Notes: generated by a model not told the origin, from the letters alone. A stretch of DNA of 64,000 nucleotides from Chaetoderma sp. LZ-2023a (GCA_034401795.1 CM067373.1:39295669-39359668), one strand, 5' to 3'. Positions 22,918-36,397 are shown, counted from the stretch's first letter. Program-made: numbers and translations.

Positions 22918-23631
22918 ATGGCAGAAAATGGGGAGAATAATTCAGAGACTGGAAATAATAGTGTACTGGATGATCTAAAGAAAGAGAAAACTAAAACCAA
23001 GTCTTCATTCACATGTTGTAAAAATCAGCTATTGTTGTTTGTGGATGAAGACTATGAGCCAATAACTATTCGTCGTGAAATTTGTGAGACCTGCAAAACG
23101 ATTGATGCTGCACAACAAGTTGTAATCAATGTCATAGACATTTTGTCAGTCGAATATAATAAATTATCAGATAGTGTAAATAAAGTCAAAGTAAACCATG
23201 CTCTTATCGTCGAAGTGGAATATTCAGATTTTAATCATATGCAATATTTATTAGAGAGTAAACAAGACGAACTGAGCTCAATCGCCTCATGTGGCAAAAG
23301 GTCGAATGTATTCGATGATACGATGCTACCACCATCAAAACCAATGCCTTTGTCTGTGGAATCACCTTCAGTACCAATACAGCCACCATCATTACCTATG
23401 CCTTCCACTCCATATTTACCACCTATATGGCTTAGCAAACAGTTGAAACGCATCTCCATTCCAGTCTTTAAGGGTGATAAACGACTGTATGAGAAATGGA
23501 AGGCAGCCCTTATGGCATGTATCAGCCAGGCACTCACGATCCCAGAATATAAACCTTTGCAATTGGATCAATGTCTTGGTGATGGAGCTTTAAAGGTAGT
23601 TCAGAATTTTGGATATTCAGTTCGTGCATAA
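22918..23631 (+). pseudogene. BEL/Pao Gag (fossil)
   Basis: The frame begins at MAENGENNSE and ends in a region with ISIPVFKGDKRLYEKWKAAL, LQLDQCLGDGAL and NFGYS. This is the conserved BEL/Pao Gag core ('FxGD...W...L..CLxGxA'). A proline-rich linker precedes it. Further Gag sequence with KMPKYMIMQYLRWEL follows in other frames. Part of a broken element. Confidence 0.8.
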
Positions 23632-23972
23632 ATCAAGCTGCTAAAGAGTGTTTGGATAGAAAATTTGGAGGAAAACGTTGACGGACATACGGTCGTATTG
23701 AAGAACTTGAGAAATGTCCCCCTATCAAACCCGGAAATGCTGGATATATTGACAGTTTTGCAGACTTGTTAGATGTCATCATCGTAAACCAGTATGAAGA
23801 AATAGACAATGTATTACATTTTTCTACATCTCTTAGAAAGATGCCAAAATATATGATCATGCAATATCTACGCTGGGAGCTCGACTACAATAAAGCAGAA
23901 ATGGTAGAATTGCTACAGAGGTTCAGGAAGCGGAGTTTGCAGCGATCGCAGCAGAGACAGTAAGAGGGTTGT

Positions 23973-24377
23973 GTGCTATGGAAACCCAAACTAACAGTCA
24001 TAATATCCCATCTAGACAACCACGACCGCGTACTTCATTCAACAATTGCCACCTGTTCGAAGCTGTACAAAAATCAAGCTAAGCGTTCATGTAAGATCTG
24101 CAAGGGAGATCATGCAGTTTGGCAGTGTAAAAGATTTCGGAAGATGAATATTCCTCACTGTTTGGTAGCAGCACAAAAGGAAGCATTGTGTTTCTGTTGC
24201 CTGGGAGACGATCATCATGGCGAAACATGTAGCTGGTCTGGAACATGCGACATCAATTCATGTCGTGGTCCTCATAATCGTTTGCTACATCAGAACACTA
24301 ATCATTTTAGCTCAGCTCCTTCAGCTACAGTTCACAATTTCCAGAATAAATGTGCTTCTAGTGAACAGACATCATAG
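23973..24377 (+). pseudogene. BEL/Pao Gag zinc-knuckle region (fossil)
   Basis: Two zinc modules are visible: CKICKGDHAVWQC and CFCCLGDDHHGETC, followed by CDINSCRGPHNRLLH. These are characteristic of the C-terminal Gag of BEL/Pao elements. Protease and polymerase traces follow up to about 24650 (VDDAYIKTIGQNIEKGYIRK). Confidence 0.75.
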
Positions 24378-24649
24378 GTCATTAGCGACAGCTGTGTTAA
24401 TACTCGTACTTATGTCACGAAAGGGATGCACAGGCATGTGGATGAGCGATCACATACTACAACAATGATAACAGTTATGTAATGGATCTACAGCAGTTCG
24501 AGAACACAGAGAAACAGTTGCTAAGGACCCCACATGTTGATGATGCTTATATCAAGACAATCGGTCAAAACATTGAGAAAGGGTACATTCGTAAAGTTCC
24601 TAGCATAGAAGAAAAATCATTGACTATGGTGGATCGTTTATCACAACAC

Positions 24650-24876
24650 AGTTGAGGAAAACGATGTGAGAAGCGCTACATTTGTTTATTTACATGTTTG
24701 ATGTGGACAGCTGTTCATCTAGTAGTTGCCTTTGGACAAGACACATTCTTTTCTTACTGCCTTTTATCGGATGGTAAATCATAGAGACTTACACTTAGAA
24801 GTGAATCATGATATCCGACAGTGTCACTAACTTTGTCAGAGCAGTAAAAGAACTTCGCCAACTACTCTCAGTACTT
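24650..24876 (+). pseudogene. BEL/Pao integrase core trace (fossil)
   Basis: The frame with KRYICLFTCLMWTAVHLVVA and later VISDSVTNF-like sequence corresponds to the start of the BEL integrase catalytic core ('CLFTCL..RAVHLE'). The LINE insertion begins just after. Broken. Confidence 0.65.
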
Positions 24877-25430
24877 GAAACTAACAGGTTAATTGGCTCA
24901 GCGTATGCTTGTGACACTGGGATTTCCACAAAATGTGCATTGACATGCCATGAACCTTCGACACAATTAAACTCTCAAAGATCTTAAATGCACTGCACCA
25001 GGCCAGTTGCAATGCACATGAGCTGCGAGTAGTGAGATTACTGATTGCAGACACCAAGCTGAGAGTAAGAGTCAAGACAGTGAAGTCTTACAGAGATTGA
25101 GATATCAATTGGCTCCACACATGGAGATGGACTATTCCGTGCTTTTCATCTGTTACCTTGCTGCTACATTGAAATATGTGCGGAAAAGTTCCATAAGAAC
25201 AAAATGGGCTCACTGGTCTGCAGTACTGCTGAAATAGTGAGATGACCTCAAGAAAGCAGGACTCGGTACACTCAGATAAATAATGGACCTGAGGAAGCTA
25301 AAGATTTGGACTGAGGACAAGCCACGGTGGTCAAAAGCGAAAGATTGATTGCAGCTGTAGGATGTTTTTTACTACTACAGCCAAAGAACACAGTTATCAT
25401 ACATACGCATGCACACACATACTTGACACT
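24877..25430 (+). mobile_element. LINE family A, copy 3, inserted in the BEL/Pao element
   Basis: Sequence with CCAGGCCAGTTGCAATG and GCAGACACCAAGCTGAGAGT matches family A RT, then jumps to the 3' end (TGAGGAAGCTAAAGATTTGG, ACTACTACAGCC, CATACATACGCATGC). An internal part is missing. It interrupts the integrase of the surrounding element and is therefore younger than that element. Confidence 0.75.
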
Positions 25431-25439
25431 AAACAGCTA

Positions 25440-26045
25440 GAGGATTGCACAGCAAATCAAGGAGGCGAGTGTCATTTTAATCCTCTACTGCCACACTTTG
25501 GTCATAAATCAATGAGAAAATCTGCAAAAAAGCAATTTATGCCATATTGTTGAATTCTGATGTGACAGATGAAGAATTCATTACAACTTTTATAGGCGCA
25601 GAAGCCCTGATAAATTAGAGAAAAAAATTTGACTAACGTATCAGTAAGCAAATCCAGACGATGATACACCTTTGACGCTGAATCATTTTTACACGGACTT
25701 GTTGGGGGGAGGGGGTCAGTTCATCCTGAATCAATAGATTATTACTTGATGTAGTCCACAAAAACGTTGGCATCTGATTCAGGAACATCTCTGGAACAGA
25801 TGGATGCGTGAATGGCTTCCCAGATTGAACATACGCAAAAGGTGGCTTCAATGAGAGGATGACATCAAGGTCGGTGATGTTGTATTAGTCATCTCTCCCA
25901 ACACTTCCCGGTGCCAGGGACCAGTGGGTCGAGTTCTAGCAGTACACCCTCGCAAGGATGGTCATGTTCACGTCAACAAGATTCAAGTTGGGAAAGCAAT
26001 ATTTCTGCGTCCTATTTCGAAGCTGTGTGATAGTCAGAGGTAGCT
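25440..26045 (+). pseudogene. BEL/Pao integrase end and C-terminal domain (fossil)
   Basis: Traces matching NPLLPHFGHKSMRKSAKK and TTFIGAEAL continue the integrase. DDIKVGDVVLVIS, VGRVLAVHPRKDGHVHV and VGKAIFLRPISKLC then match the C-terminal domain that ends the BEL polyprotein. The polypurine tract follows about 180 bp later. Confidence 0.75.
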
Positions 26046-26242
26046 CAGAAGACTTCTATAAACAATATATAGTTTTCATTAAAACATTCAAAACATGTGT
26101 TAATTTGAATTTAAAAAAGGATTGCTACATAGTTTTCATTAAAACAGTCAAATCGTGTACATAATTAATTTGATTTGTTTTAATTACATAATTTTCATTT
26201 CATTATTGCAGTTAAGTACTGACTTATCGAGAAAGGGGAAAA

Positions 26243-28069
26243 TGGTCTGAAGGTATATACATATTATTTTATAGAGGTAGACATTCCAGGTGGAAACTTT
26301 AATAAATATTTATCTGAAAATGATTGTCAATCCAAAAGGGTTCAACATATCTTGTATAAAACAGGCATATCATAGAGCTCATATTTAAGCTACTGTGTAA
26401 GAATTTCCGGTGACATTTATCAATAACTTCGATAAAAATTGTGTTCAAACGCCATGGCACTACAGATTTCTGCCAGCAAATTCAGCCTATGACATCATAG
26501 GATAAATTCTATCGCGATATAACAGCCCCGTTAAAATTGAAAATGTACATAAACCATTTTTTGGTTAAGCAAATCTGTTTCAGGAAACCAATTATTATTT
26601 TCGTAACCATTTTTCATGTATTTATGTACAACAAGAAATGAATTGTGGGAACGGAAAAAAGGTTGTGTCAGAAATATTTGTGCAATCTTTGCTCGAGCGC
26701 AAAATGGGTTACGCCAATTTGGACCGGCCTGTATAGACCATGATCAGGACTCTCAGAAAACGGATGTACATACATTTGAATGGTGATATCACCGTAGATA
26801 ATGTGGCTATCCAAATAATTTATATATGTGGAGATTGGAGAGATTAAGGAGTGCATCGCGCTGACATAAATTTATAGAATATATAATTTTTTCAGATACT
26901 GGTTGCTGAACATCTTAGACGACACATATTTTACGGAGATGCCTGTCAATTACACTAATATTAGAAAATCTCAGGGAGTTTTGCAGCTAGAAAGAAAACA
27001 TAAGTTACTACATGGTTTGGGATGTATGTAAGAACTATTTAGAATCTCACTTACATTAGCTGAAACAATCATAGAATTATCTTCTGCAAGGCTGATGAAT
27101 GAGTTGATTCAATACTCTCTATTGTATTGTTATGCATATATGCTAGCGTGCCTTTGATTTACCTCAAAATATCAGAACGCACTGCCAAACTCAGGGGCAT
27201 CAGAGAAATCAGATAAAGGCTAGATATCATATACTCGTCAACATTTCCGCAACTATAGTTTATATATTCCTAACAACGCTGAAGAGAAACCCCTTATAAA
27301 ACGCAATTTGCATGTTTTTGTCATAGCCTTGGATAAAAGAATGAAAAACGTTCAACATACGATGTCATACGTCCCATTCAGAATTAGAAATTTTGATACG
27401 GTATCACATTTTATACAAAGGATATTCCACTTTTAATTTGATTAAGTGGTACAATTATATTTTTGTACATGTTACATTGTGTAAATTCACTCTATACTAA
27501 TTAATATTGGGGGTTTGGCGTTCTCCTTTAATAATCTGCATTGCAAATATAGGCTAGCAGGCATTGTTTCGAGCTATGAGCTGTGGGGAGAATTCCACTA
27601 AATTCTGGCTTGAAATCTGTCGATCATTGCCGTGTATGCCGCCATAACCCAAGTCCGTGTGACAGAATAATTCCAGCAATTATGGCGTGTTGTTTGCCAT
27701 GGAACGCTGCCCCTGTATTAATGCTACCAGGCTCTATGTCCATGGCCATATACTTTTAGCAGAAAGCCATGCAAAGAAATATAGTCCAGCGTAGACCGCT
27801 TTGCAAACGTAAATTGGCTGCGTTGACATTGGCGCAGTAATACCTGGAAAACCTACAATTTGTGGTCTTACCTGTTTATATTAGATCTAATCATTTTCCT
27901 CTCATGGAAACGTGGAAATTTCACTTTTTATGTAAATCGTCTCTCCAGAAATAACTGGGTGTAATGTGACATTAGTTTCTGGAACCTGTATTTGTTAGTC
28001 ACTCGTGCAGTACTCACAGATTGGAAAAGGGTCATTAAAACATATGTCAGTAATATAATCATAATAACA
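26243..28069 (+). repeat. Right LTR of the BEL/Pao element, enlarged by insertions
   Basis: Both ends match the left LTR but the total is nearly three times as long. About 1.1 kb of unrelated AT-rich DNA lies between the blocks near 26310 and 27530, with no coding frame and no recognised family. A further ~115 bp lies near 27812-27930. Confidence 0.8.
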
Positions 28070-28109
28070 ATCATTTATGCGTCAGCTCTAGTTGGCTAAT
28101 AAATTTCTC

Positions 28110-29460
28110 CTCATCTGGTGCATATGCAACGTCTTTGTTTAATCTCTTCCATATTTCTATCACATGACCTATGAAGAAATTTCTCCTGATCATTGTTTAC
28201 AAGGTTTTTACTGTGTCCATGCGCATGGGGTTCTGATGCTTGGAAAAAGTCCTCATGTTTGATTTTATAGTAGCCATTGATTATTTTATGTCGCGGACGT
28301 CTTGCTCGCCTCGATAACAAATTCTCAAAATGTGCACCGCATAGCTTTACACAACATTCTTGCAGTTTATCGGTACTGGAGCTGTCTTTCTGTACCCATA
28401 GATTCCAAATAGAGGAACAGTACTCGAGCAATGTTCTTACTAAAGCAGCATACAAGAGATGGAACGTTACCTGAGATCTGTAAGTGAAGCATCTTTTAAT
28501 CATGGCTAGTCTTTGATTAGCTCTAGCTGTGATGGACACAATGTATATGGATGGATTTAAGTTACTTAAAATTATCCCACCGAGAACTTTCTACTGATCA
28601 ACCTCTTGAAGATGTTCACCATTCAGGTTTTACGTGAAGTCAACTGAGCCTCTGATTTGCAATATGGAGCAGTTGGTGGTGTTAAATAATAAAAGCCAGT
28701 CGTGGAACCACTTGGATAGACTATCAAGGTCTTTCTGAAGATTCTGGCAGTCTTTGATAGACTGGATACTGAGAGAACGGTTACTATCCTCTGCAAATAA
28801 TTTGGCCACGCTAGACAGCACACCTGGTAGATCGTTCATGTAAAGCAGGAAAAGAACTGGTACCAGTATTATTCCTTGTGGTACACCTGAAGTTAATGAT
28901 TCCTAGTTGGAAAGGATACCATTTAAAATTGTTCTCGGCTGTATATTGTTAACGAACGCCTAGCACCACCTGTGAATATGCCCTATGATTTCCAGTTGAT
29001 GAACCTTGTAGATATTCTCTTATGCAGGACAGAAGCAAATACTTTGCTAACACGTTGGTATAAAAATTCAACTTCACAGCCAGCAATGTCAAAAATATGC
29101 GTCCAGTCAGTCAGGTATTCTATAAAGTTGTGTGAAGCATGATCATCCACTTTGGAATCTGTGTTGGTGGCAGGATCTTATCGGGGGTTCCTCACAGAAA
29201 TCTGACAATCGTTTCAAGAAAATTTTCTCAAGGATTATAATGACCAGTCTGTAGTTTGAGGAAGTACTCTTAGAGCCTTTCTTAAACAAGAACGCTGAAT
29301 CATACAATGTCTCGCCTGTAAAGTCATTGCTAGTGTGGATTGCCAAAGCAAACTTGGCATGGTATCCTTGCATAGTATATAAGGCTGCTGTAAAATTTTG
29401 TTGATATCCAGTGAGCCATTGTTGAAAACAAGACGTATCAGAAGATACCAATATCTCACA
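28110..29460 (-). mobile_element. CR1-like LINE fragment with RT C-terminal half
   Basis: Read leftward: FLFKKGSKSTSSNYRLVI (RT start), then MNDLPGVLSSVAKLFAEDSN (palm, with FAED where FADD is usual, so the catalytic aspartate pair is altered). RANQRLAMIKRCFTYRS, LVRTLLEYCSSIWN and RRARRPRHKIINGYYKI complete the thumb. Three frames are needed, so it is inactive. It abuts the left end of a tandem-core element. Confidence 0.75.
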
Positions 29461-29462
29461 TT

Positions 29463-32225
29463 TTTAAGTTACCGCCGGATCCGGCTGCCACAGGGCCCGG
29501 TCTGTCCAAATAATGTCCAAGCCATGTATTGCATTAGATTTCCCATTAGACCATGGCCACTGCCCTCAGACTGAACCAAGAACAAAATAATTTATTGTAC
29601 TGTAGTCTACTAACTACAAGCTTCAAAATAATATGTAACATGGCCACATTTGATAAAATTAATTTTCTGCCCACCATTTCCCACACCCTTGCCCCTGGGG
29701 TGATATCAAAATTCCAAGGAGTTGCGTTACAATCGATTGGTGCCCACCTTTGACACCTCCCACTACCCTCAGTTTGACCCAAGATCAAAATAATTCCTTG
29801 TACTACTCATCACTGGCTTCAAAATGATATGTGACATGATCATCTTTGGAAAAATTTTTGCCCCACATTCCCACCCCAGGGCCGTATGCCTGGGGGGGGG
29901 GGGGTCATACAAAATGATGATGATGAAGGCTCTGTCTGTTTGATTGATTGTGGTGTATACTTGTACATGACCAAGGATATAAACATTCCGAACTACAAGA
30001 TAAGTGTACAATTTATGCATATGATGCGGCAGCTGTATGCCACGATGTTCTGTGATCTAAAAAGAAAAGAAAATATTGAAAATATATGTGTGCGTATACC
30101 ACCCGGGGCGAGATCGACCTGGGGCAAGATCAACCTCCTACCTGGGACGAGATCGCCGTAAATCGTGGCGGGGGGGGGGGGGGGAAGTCATAAAAATGTC
30201 TAAAAGTGCCATGCACATCCCTGTCCATATGTGTAATCATACCGAAAGGTTCAAGTTTCTATCTGAAATGGTCTAAGAGGAGTTGCATTACAATTGATAA
30301 TTACTGGCTAATTATGATCGTTTGACTCACATCCTTGCCCATATGTATAATCATCCCCAAGGTTTCAAGTTTCAAAAGCAAGTCTTTGCCGATTAAATCG
30401 TCATTTGAAAAATCCTTAACCACAGCATAATACATATAACCAGGATGCAAATCAGCCTTACAATTATCAAAGTTCAAATGCAGAAAAAATATGTAAAGAT
30501 TTTGAAAATCAATATATTTTTTTATCTGGAAAGGTCCTAAGCATCGTATAGAACACATCTGTGAAGTTTTACTCAAAACGGATGATCTCTTGTGGGCGCA
30601 AATGTCATTTAAAAAAAGCTTAACCATGAAATTATGAGTATAAACTGGATACAAAACAGGCCTAAAATAATTAATGTTCAAAGATAAAAAAATTAATTTT
30701 ATTAATTTGAAAATCAATTTCTTTTTCATATTGACAGGTCCTAAGCATGATATAGAACACATCTGTGAAGATTTTTTTTTTTTAAATCTGATGACCCCTC
30801 ATGCAGCAAATGTCATTAAAACAACGTTAACCATAGGATTAACATTAAGCTGGACACAAAAATTATTCAAAATTAAAATTTGAAAAGAAATAAGGAGAAA
30901 TTTAAAAAACCGATACAGTTTTAATGTAAACTAGTCCTAAGCATCGTATAGACCACATCCATGAAGTTTTGGTTTTTTTAAATCGTATGCCCCCTTGTGG
31001 GTGCAAACTGCAAATAAAAAACCTTAACCATAGGATTAACATTAAGCTGGACACAAAAATTAGTCAAAGTTAAAACTTAAAGAAAATAAAGAAAAATTTC
31101 AAAAATCGATATAGCTTTGATGTAAACTAGTCCTAAGAATCGTATAGAACACATTTGTGAATTTTTTTTTTTTTAATGGGATGAACCCTTAGGGGTGTAA
31201 ATGTCATTTAAAAAATCCTTAACCAGAGCGGACGACAACGCCGACATTTTTCCACCCTCTCCCAAAATCTATTTTTTCAACTTCGTGAAAATGCGAGATA
31301 AACAGCTTAACCAAGAAATTATGAGTATAAATTGGATACAAATCAAGCCTAAAATAATTAAAGTTCAAAGATAAAAAAAAAAAGATTTTAATTTTAAAAT
31401 CTTTTTTTTTTATATGGACAAGTCCTAAGCATGGTATAGACCACAGCTGTGAAGGTTTTTTAACAGTCCAATGACCACTTGTGGGTGCAATGCAGCAAGC
31501 TAAAACTTGAAAAAAATAAAGAAAAATGTCAAAAATCGATATAGTTTTGATGTAAACTAGTCCTAAGCATCGCATAGAATACATCTGTGAAGGTGTTTTT
31601 TTTTAAAAGCAGATGAACCCTTGCGGGTGCAAAACTGCAAATGTCATTTAAAAAAACCTTAACCATAGGATTAGCATTGAGCTGGACACAAAAATCAGTC
31701 AAAGTTAAAACTTCAAACAAATAATGAAAAATTTCAAAAATCGATATAGTTTTGATGTAAATTAGTCCTAAGCATCGTATAGAACACATCTGTGAAGTTT
31801 AAAAAAAAATCGGATGAACCCTTAGGGGTGCAAATATCATTATAAAAATCCTTAACCAGAGCGGACGCCAACGCCAACATTTTTCCACCCTCTCCCAAAA
31901 TCTCTTTTTTCAACTTCGTGAAAATGCGAGATAAAAAACCTCAACCAAAACTGCACTGGCAAAATACATGAAAAATATCCAAGTCCCAAACAGTGAAAAA
32001 ATAATTAAAATGCCCCAAAATTAAATGTGTTGTTATGTAGATCACATCCATGTATAGTATAGATCACTTCTGTAAAGTTTCATTGAGATCGGATGAGTCA
32101 GTGTTGAAAAATATGTTGATTAAAAAACCGTAACCAAAATTGCGCAAATGACGGTCGGCGCCCCCACCAACGCCGCCGGAATTAGTGATCCCTATGTCTC
32201 ACTTTCTGCTTCACAGGCGAGACAA
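29463..32225. mobile_element. Tandem-core element with terminal hairpin (pearl-like B)
   Basis: The left end begins ACCGCCGGATCCGG and has two ~250-bp direct repeats. Eight units of about 200 bp follow, each with TCCTAAGCATCGTATAGAAC and CACATCTGTGAAG (starting near 30535, 30738, 30937, 31128, 31423, 31557, 31766 and a diverged one near 32050). The right end has CGCCGCCGGAATTAG and a hairpin of TGTCTC with GAGACA. No protein is encoded; open frames inside come from the repeat. It abuts LINE sequence on both sides. Confidence 0.65.
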
Positions 32226-35200
32226 AAATTCACACACATTGGCATCTAACCAGTCTCTCGGCAATGTTCCATTTAAGACAGAGAACTTAAATATGATTGT
32301 AAGAGGCTTGGCAAGACATATAACTGCTTTGAAAATGGCGGGATGTATACCATCAATACTGCTTTCGTTGCCATTGTTTTTCACACACACGTTGAAACTT
32401 CATCCTCAATCATTTATACAATGTATGTTATTTGGCTCTCATGTAGGGTAGTTCATTTCCAGCATCTGTCACTACTGAGACGAAGAAGGTATTACCTTGT
32501 CGTGATCATTTGAACATGTTTGCCATCATTCTTGAGTCATTCAACACTAGCTTGAGAATGACTGAATTTACAAACATAGTTGTAAAAGATTCATGGATTG
32601 GTTGTTTTTTATTTCTCTGTTACCTTTCATTCATACTTTTGGCTCTCTAATTGCACTATTATACTTCAATTCCTTGCCGGCAAGATTTTGTTTGTGAATA
32701 TGAAGATCTGGTCTAAAAGCTTAATCCCCCAGCCTTCTTCCTTTTCTTTCTAGCCTGCTTAAGTTCAGAGTTCCATGGACATTTGGAACGAAAACCTACC
32801 TACATTTGTATGAAATGGGCATGTTTGTCTAACAATTCATAGTACATTAGTTTGAAATTCTTCCATTTATCTTCTATAATGGTAAACTTGCTAAGGTAGT
32901 CATTACAGTTATGTCCAGATCCTCACAGATCTTCATATTCGAATGAGGTGAAATTGCTGCATGAGTAGATATATACATTTCGGCCAGATTGAGCTGTCTT
33001 CAGGATGAAAGCCTGGACGGTTGCAAAAATTATTTTATGGCGTATTATGGAACCTTGCACCAACTATAATGTCCTGAATGAGAGAAGTATTATCCGTTAA
33101 CATTATTTCGTTTATGTATATAACTCTGGTTGGTTCCGTTATTAACTGTGTTAGGTAATTATCTTCTACAGCGGTACAGAATTTTTCTACCATGCAAGAA
33201 TTTGCACAGTTTGCGGACCAATCTATGTCTCTGAAGTTAAAATCACTGAGGAGAATAGTATTTTGGTGCCTATCTCATACATGCCATCACAATTAGTTTT
33301 CACATATTGTTCTCCTGCTAATTCAGGTCTGTAGCACACTCCTAACAATATTTTAACATACTTAGTTAGTTACCAATCAATCCAAAACAAGTTCAGATTC
33401 AGAAGTATGTAGTATGCTCTTTATGTACATAAGTACACCACCCCAGTTAACATTAGCGCACATATTAGCAGGATAGAAGGCCAGATCCATGACCGTTCTA
33501 AACATTTTAGATCTTCCACATCGTTTTCACTGTCACTGATATTAGGACTTAGCCAAGATTCGGTAATCACTAATATGTCTGGGCATTCATCTTCAAAATG
33601 TATGAAAATGTTCTCAAATTTTGTGTTATCACTTGGATAGTATATTAGTCCTTGTGCATGGAAATACAGTACATGCTCGGTTTCTTTATGGGCAATGGTG
33701 TTGTAGATTGTGAGTGAAGTCTCGGAATACTGACCTTTAATGTCTGTTTTTTTAAGACGTTGGTGTTATATATAGACACTTAGACACTATTTTTAGTCAC
33801 CCAGTACTAAAAAGTAAATATGAATTACCATGTAGCCCTACTATCATATTACATATGCCTGATACTGATGCAGCTATCCTGTTGTAGGTATTATAGGCCC
33901 AATTCCTGTATAGCCATTGGACAGTCAACATGCTAAGCTTATATGTAGATATAATATGTAGTTAATAGTATCAAAACATCTATGTGTGTATGATTTATTT
34001 TAAAGACTTAAATCCATGTACAAATAGTGAGTAGATAACAGTTGGTGTTTCACTTCGTTGTTGGTTCTCGATATCTATCTGCTTTGGGATTATGGTCTCT
34101 TATTCTCTAGGCGTGAAAGCCGATTCTTTGTTAGAGATGGACTTATGATTTCTAGGCTCCACGATTATTCTGTTACCCTTAATCATTGCATTGTGTGAGT
34201 TTTCCTGACTAACTTTAGCTTGTCACATAGTTTTCTGGTGCTCTTGCATTGGAGTAGTGAGCCATTTAGAGCCTTAAACGTTGCAGCTTCAGAAGGCATA
34301 AAAACTTTAATTGGCCTGATGTAAGAATCTTGTCTAACATTGTTTAGTTTACCTACTCTACCTTAAGTACTCCATTAACTTTAGCTGCATTGATTTGCTT
34401 AGCCTTTCATTACTCTCTGGGATACCGTGAATTATGAGGTTACACTGCCTTTCGGAGAGCTGTTGTGGTTCACTTTTGACCAAATCAGTTTTGTTAGCCA
34501 ACTAATCAATGTTTGTTTGTGTCTGTCAAGTTGTATTAGTTTATCTTGGAGCTCCACCGGGGATGTGTAAGGCGGAGGATTGTGAACAGTTGCATTTTGA
34601 TTGCGTTCATCAACTCTTTCAGATAATTTACCAGTGTTGCACACAATTGCCTCAATTGATTTACTGAGATAATCTGTTACAACTTTTCCACTTTAGTACT
34701 TACAGTTGTTACCAAGTTAACTATTCTATCAGTGACAAATTCCATATACATGTAACATCGTTCTTCTATTTTCCTATCAGTTTCAGCATGTTGTATCACC
34801 CTTTCTTCACATTTCTTGCAAAACCAGCTTATGTTAGTTTTCTTTATAGAAAATGTTTGACATGTGTAAACATTCAGTCCATAACGACATGAAGCAGCTT
34901 TCGCACTGCAAACATTGACTACAATCCTCTAATAGTTGGTTGTATTTACCGCATAATGAATCGTCTTTTGAAGGATCATTTACCGTATTGTATGTAATTT
35001 CTGGGACAGATCTATTTCTGGCCATATCAGATGAGAAAGTGAGAGGTCACTCTAGTTTATTCGATGGATGTTTCTTTTTCTGACGTGTTTGCTTAGTGGA
35101 GGAGCCATACTGAGTTTCCTCACACTCACTGCATAGAATTAACTCTTCTGGCATATTCATGGTGAGTTTACTCATACTGCCATTATCATCGGAATGGTGG

Positions 35201-35277
35201 CGTCTATGTAAGGCCGCCTGATCCTGATTCTGGTTAGTTGTGGCGGCACGTCCAGAAGACATTCTTTCGCCACACAT
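32210..35277 (-). mobile_element. CR1-like LINE with ORF1, endonuclease and RT start
   Basis: Read leftward. ORF1 pieces come first (34432-35277): a low-complexity start, then a cysteine-rich finger (CSQCLQCESCF...TECLHMSN) and a charged tail. The AP-endonuclease of ORF2 follows near 33600-33200, with CPDILVITESWLSPNISDSE and ILLSDFNFRDIDW, both carrying catalytic residues. The RT start is visible near 32450-32210 (DGIHPAIFK, VLNGTLPRDWLDANV). The reading then stops at the tandem-core element. Stops and frameshifts are frequent. The stretch 33760-34430 has no clear frame but lies inside this LINE. Confidence 0.7.
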
Positions 35278-35329
35278 TCATCAAGTAGCTAAATTAGATA
35301 TGTTGTTTTCCTCTGATTAATTCTGTAAA

Positions 35330-35870
35330 TTTAGTAGTAGTATTTGTTTAGCTTTCTGTACTGCATAGAAAATCCTACGATAGTTTGTTCCAAGATGTTC
35401 GTTCCACATAAATTTGGTTGAAGTGGCTGTTGTGCATGGTTTTGTTTTCCGAATTGGCTTCTGTAGACTGCTTAATGGTACAGTATCTCTGCTTGTTGAT
35501 GTAGACTTTTGTAGAACATAATAAGGCAGTTTGTTTTCCTTCTGTCATTCAATGGTGGAAGTTTTAGGCCTTCCATTATATTTGACACACTACCTGATTC
35601 ATAGTTATAGTTTGAAGTGATAAATCTAGAAGGTTTTCTAGTTTGTCCTGAAGAGTTGTTTCATGAGGGTCCCAAACTGTACTTGCATATTTCAAAACTG
35701 GTCTAATCAGTTCCATGTACGTTTGAAGTCTGATTTCTTGGGAACAGAATGATAAATTTCTCCGCAATAGTCCTAAAGTATTGCACAGTTTGCTGCAAAT
35801 CTTTGTCGGCTACACATCCAGTCTTGTCTCGCGAGATTGAGAAAAGAACTGTGTCTGCAATGAGTGGCCA
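35330..35870 (-). mobile_element. CR1-like LINE C-terminal fragment
   Basis: The frame MRRNLSFCSQEIRLQTYMEL then IRPVLKYASTVWDP is the classic thumb region of CR1-type reverse transcriptase. GLKLPPLNDRRKTNCLIMFY follows. It lies end to end with the ORF1 of the next LINE on the same strand. Confidence 0.7.
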
Positions 35871-36130
35871 TTGGCGTAGTAATTTCCTCCAAAATTAGGG
35901 CATAAAGATAATTGAACTGTGAAAGGACACTAGAACTACTTTGTTCATATCAGACAATAATATTTCGTGTAAAGCAAGATAAAATAAAGCACATTGTCTT
36001 CTGTATGAAGAAGATAGTCCATCATAATTTGTAGTAAAATTCAAAGTGGCCGCACATAAAATGAGGACAAGAATTTGTTGACGTTGTGTAGATGCTGAAA
36101 TCACACAAACCGAATGGATCGAGTCGATAT
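35865..36130 (+). repeat. Dispersed repeat, copy 1
   Basis: Shares blocks with 47808-48170 in the same orientation: ATTGGCGTAGTRATTTCC, CAGACAATAATATTTCGTG and AAAATGAGGACAAGAATTTG. No coding frame. Family unknown. Confidence 0.65.
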
Positions 36131-36237
36131 TAACCTCTCACAGGCATCAGAACTGCCCCAACCATGGTCGGGGCAATAATTTTAGTTCTAGACAGGTTTA
36201 CAAAGAAATAAGATCATAGTAAAAGGATTTTAAGCTA

Positions 36238-36251
36238 GAAGCAGCAGCAGC

Positions 36252-36316
<65 letters not shown>

Positions 36317-36344
36317 TAATAGTAGTAGTAGTAGTAGCAGTAGT

Positions 36345-36397
<53 letters not shown>

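Larger units (their letters stand above)
22217..28069 (+). mobile_element. BEL/Pao LTR retrotransposon (broken)
   Basis: Both LTRs begin TGGTCTGAAGG and end in AACA. The left LTR is followed within three bases by a primer-binding-like TGGTAGCAGAACCTGG, and the right LTR is preceded by the polypurine tract GAGAAAGGGGAAAA. The 5 bp outside are ACCAT on the left and ATCAT on the right, fitting a slightly decayed 5-bp target duplication. Internal parts in order are Gag, zinc knuckles, protease/RT traces, integrase and the integrase C-terminal domain. Coding is broken in well over five places. A family A LINE has inserted in the integrase region and anonymous DNA in the right LTR. LTR divergence is clearly visible, so the copy is old. 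Confidence 0.85.

Noticed and set aside
30301-31789. Several minus-strand frames repeating CSIRCLGL-like peptides
   Set aside because: They come from translating the ~200-bp tandem units and shift frame between units.
28110-35277. A single LINE interrupted by the tandem element at 29463-32225
   Set aside because: Both sides contain the start region of reverse transcriptase, so two different LINE copies are more likely than one split copy.
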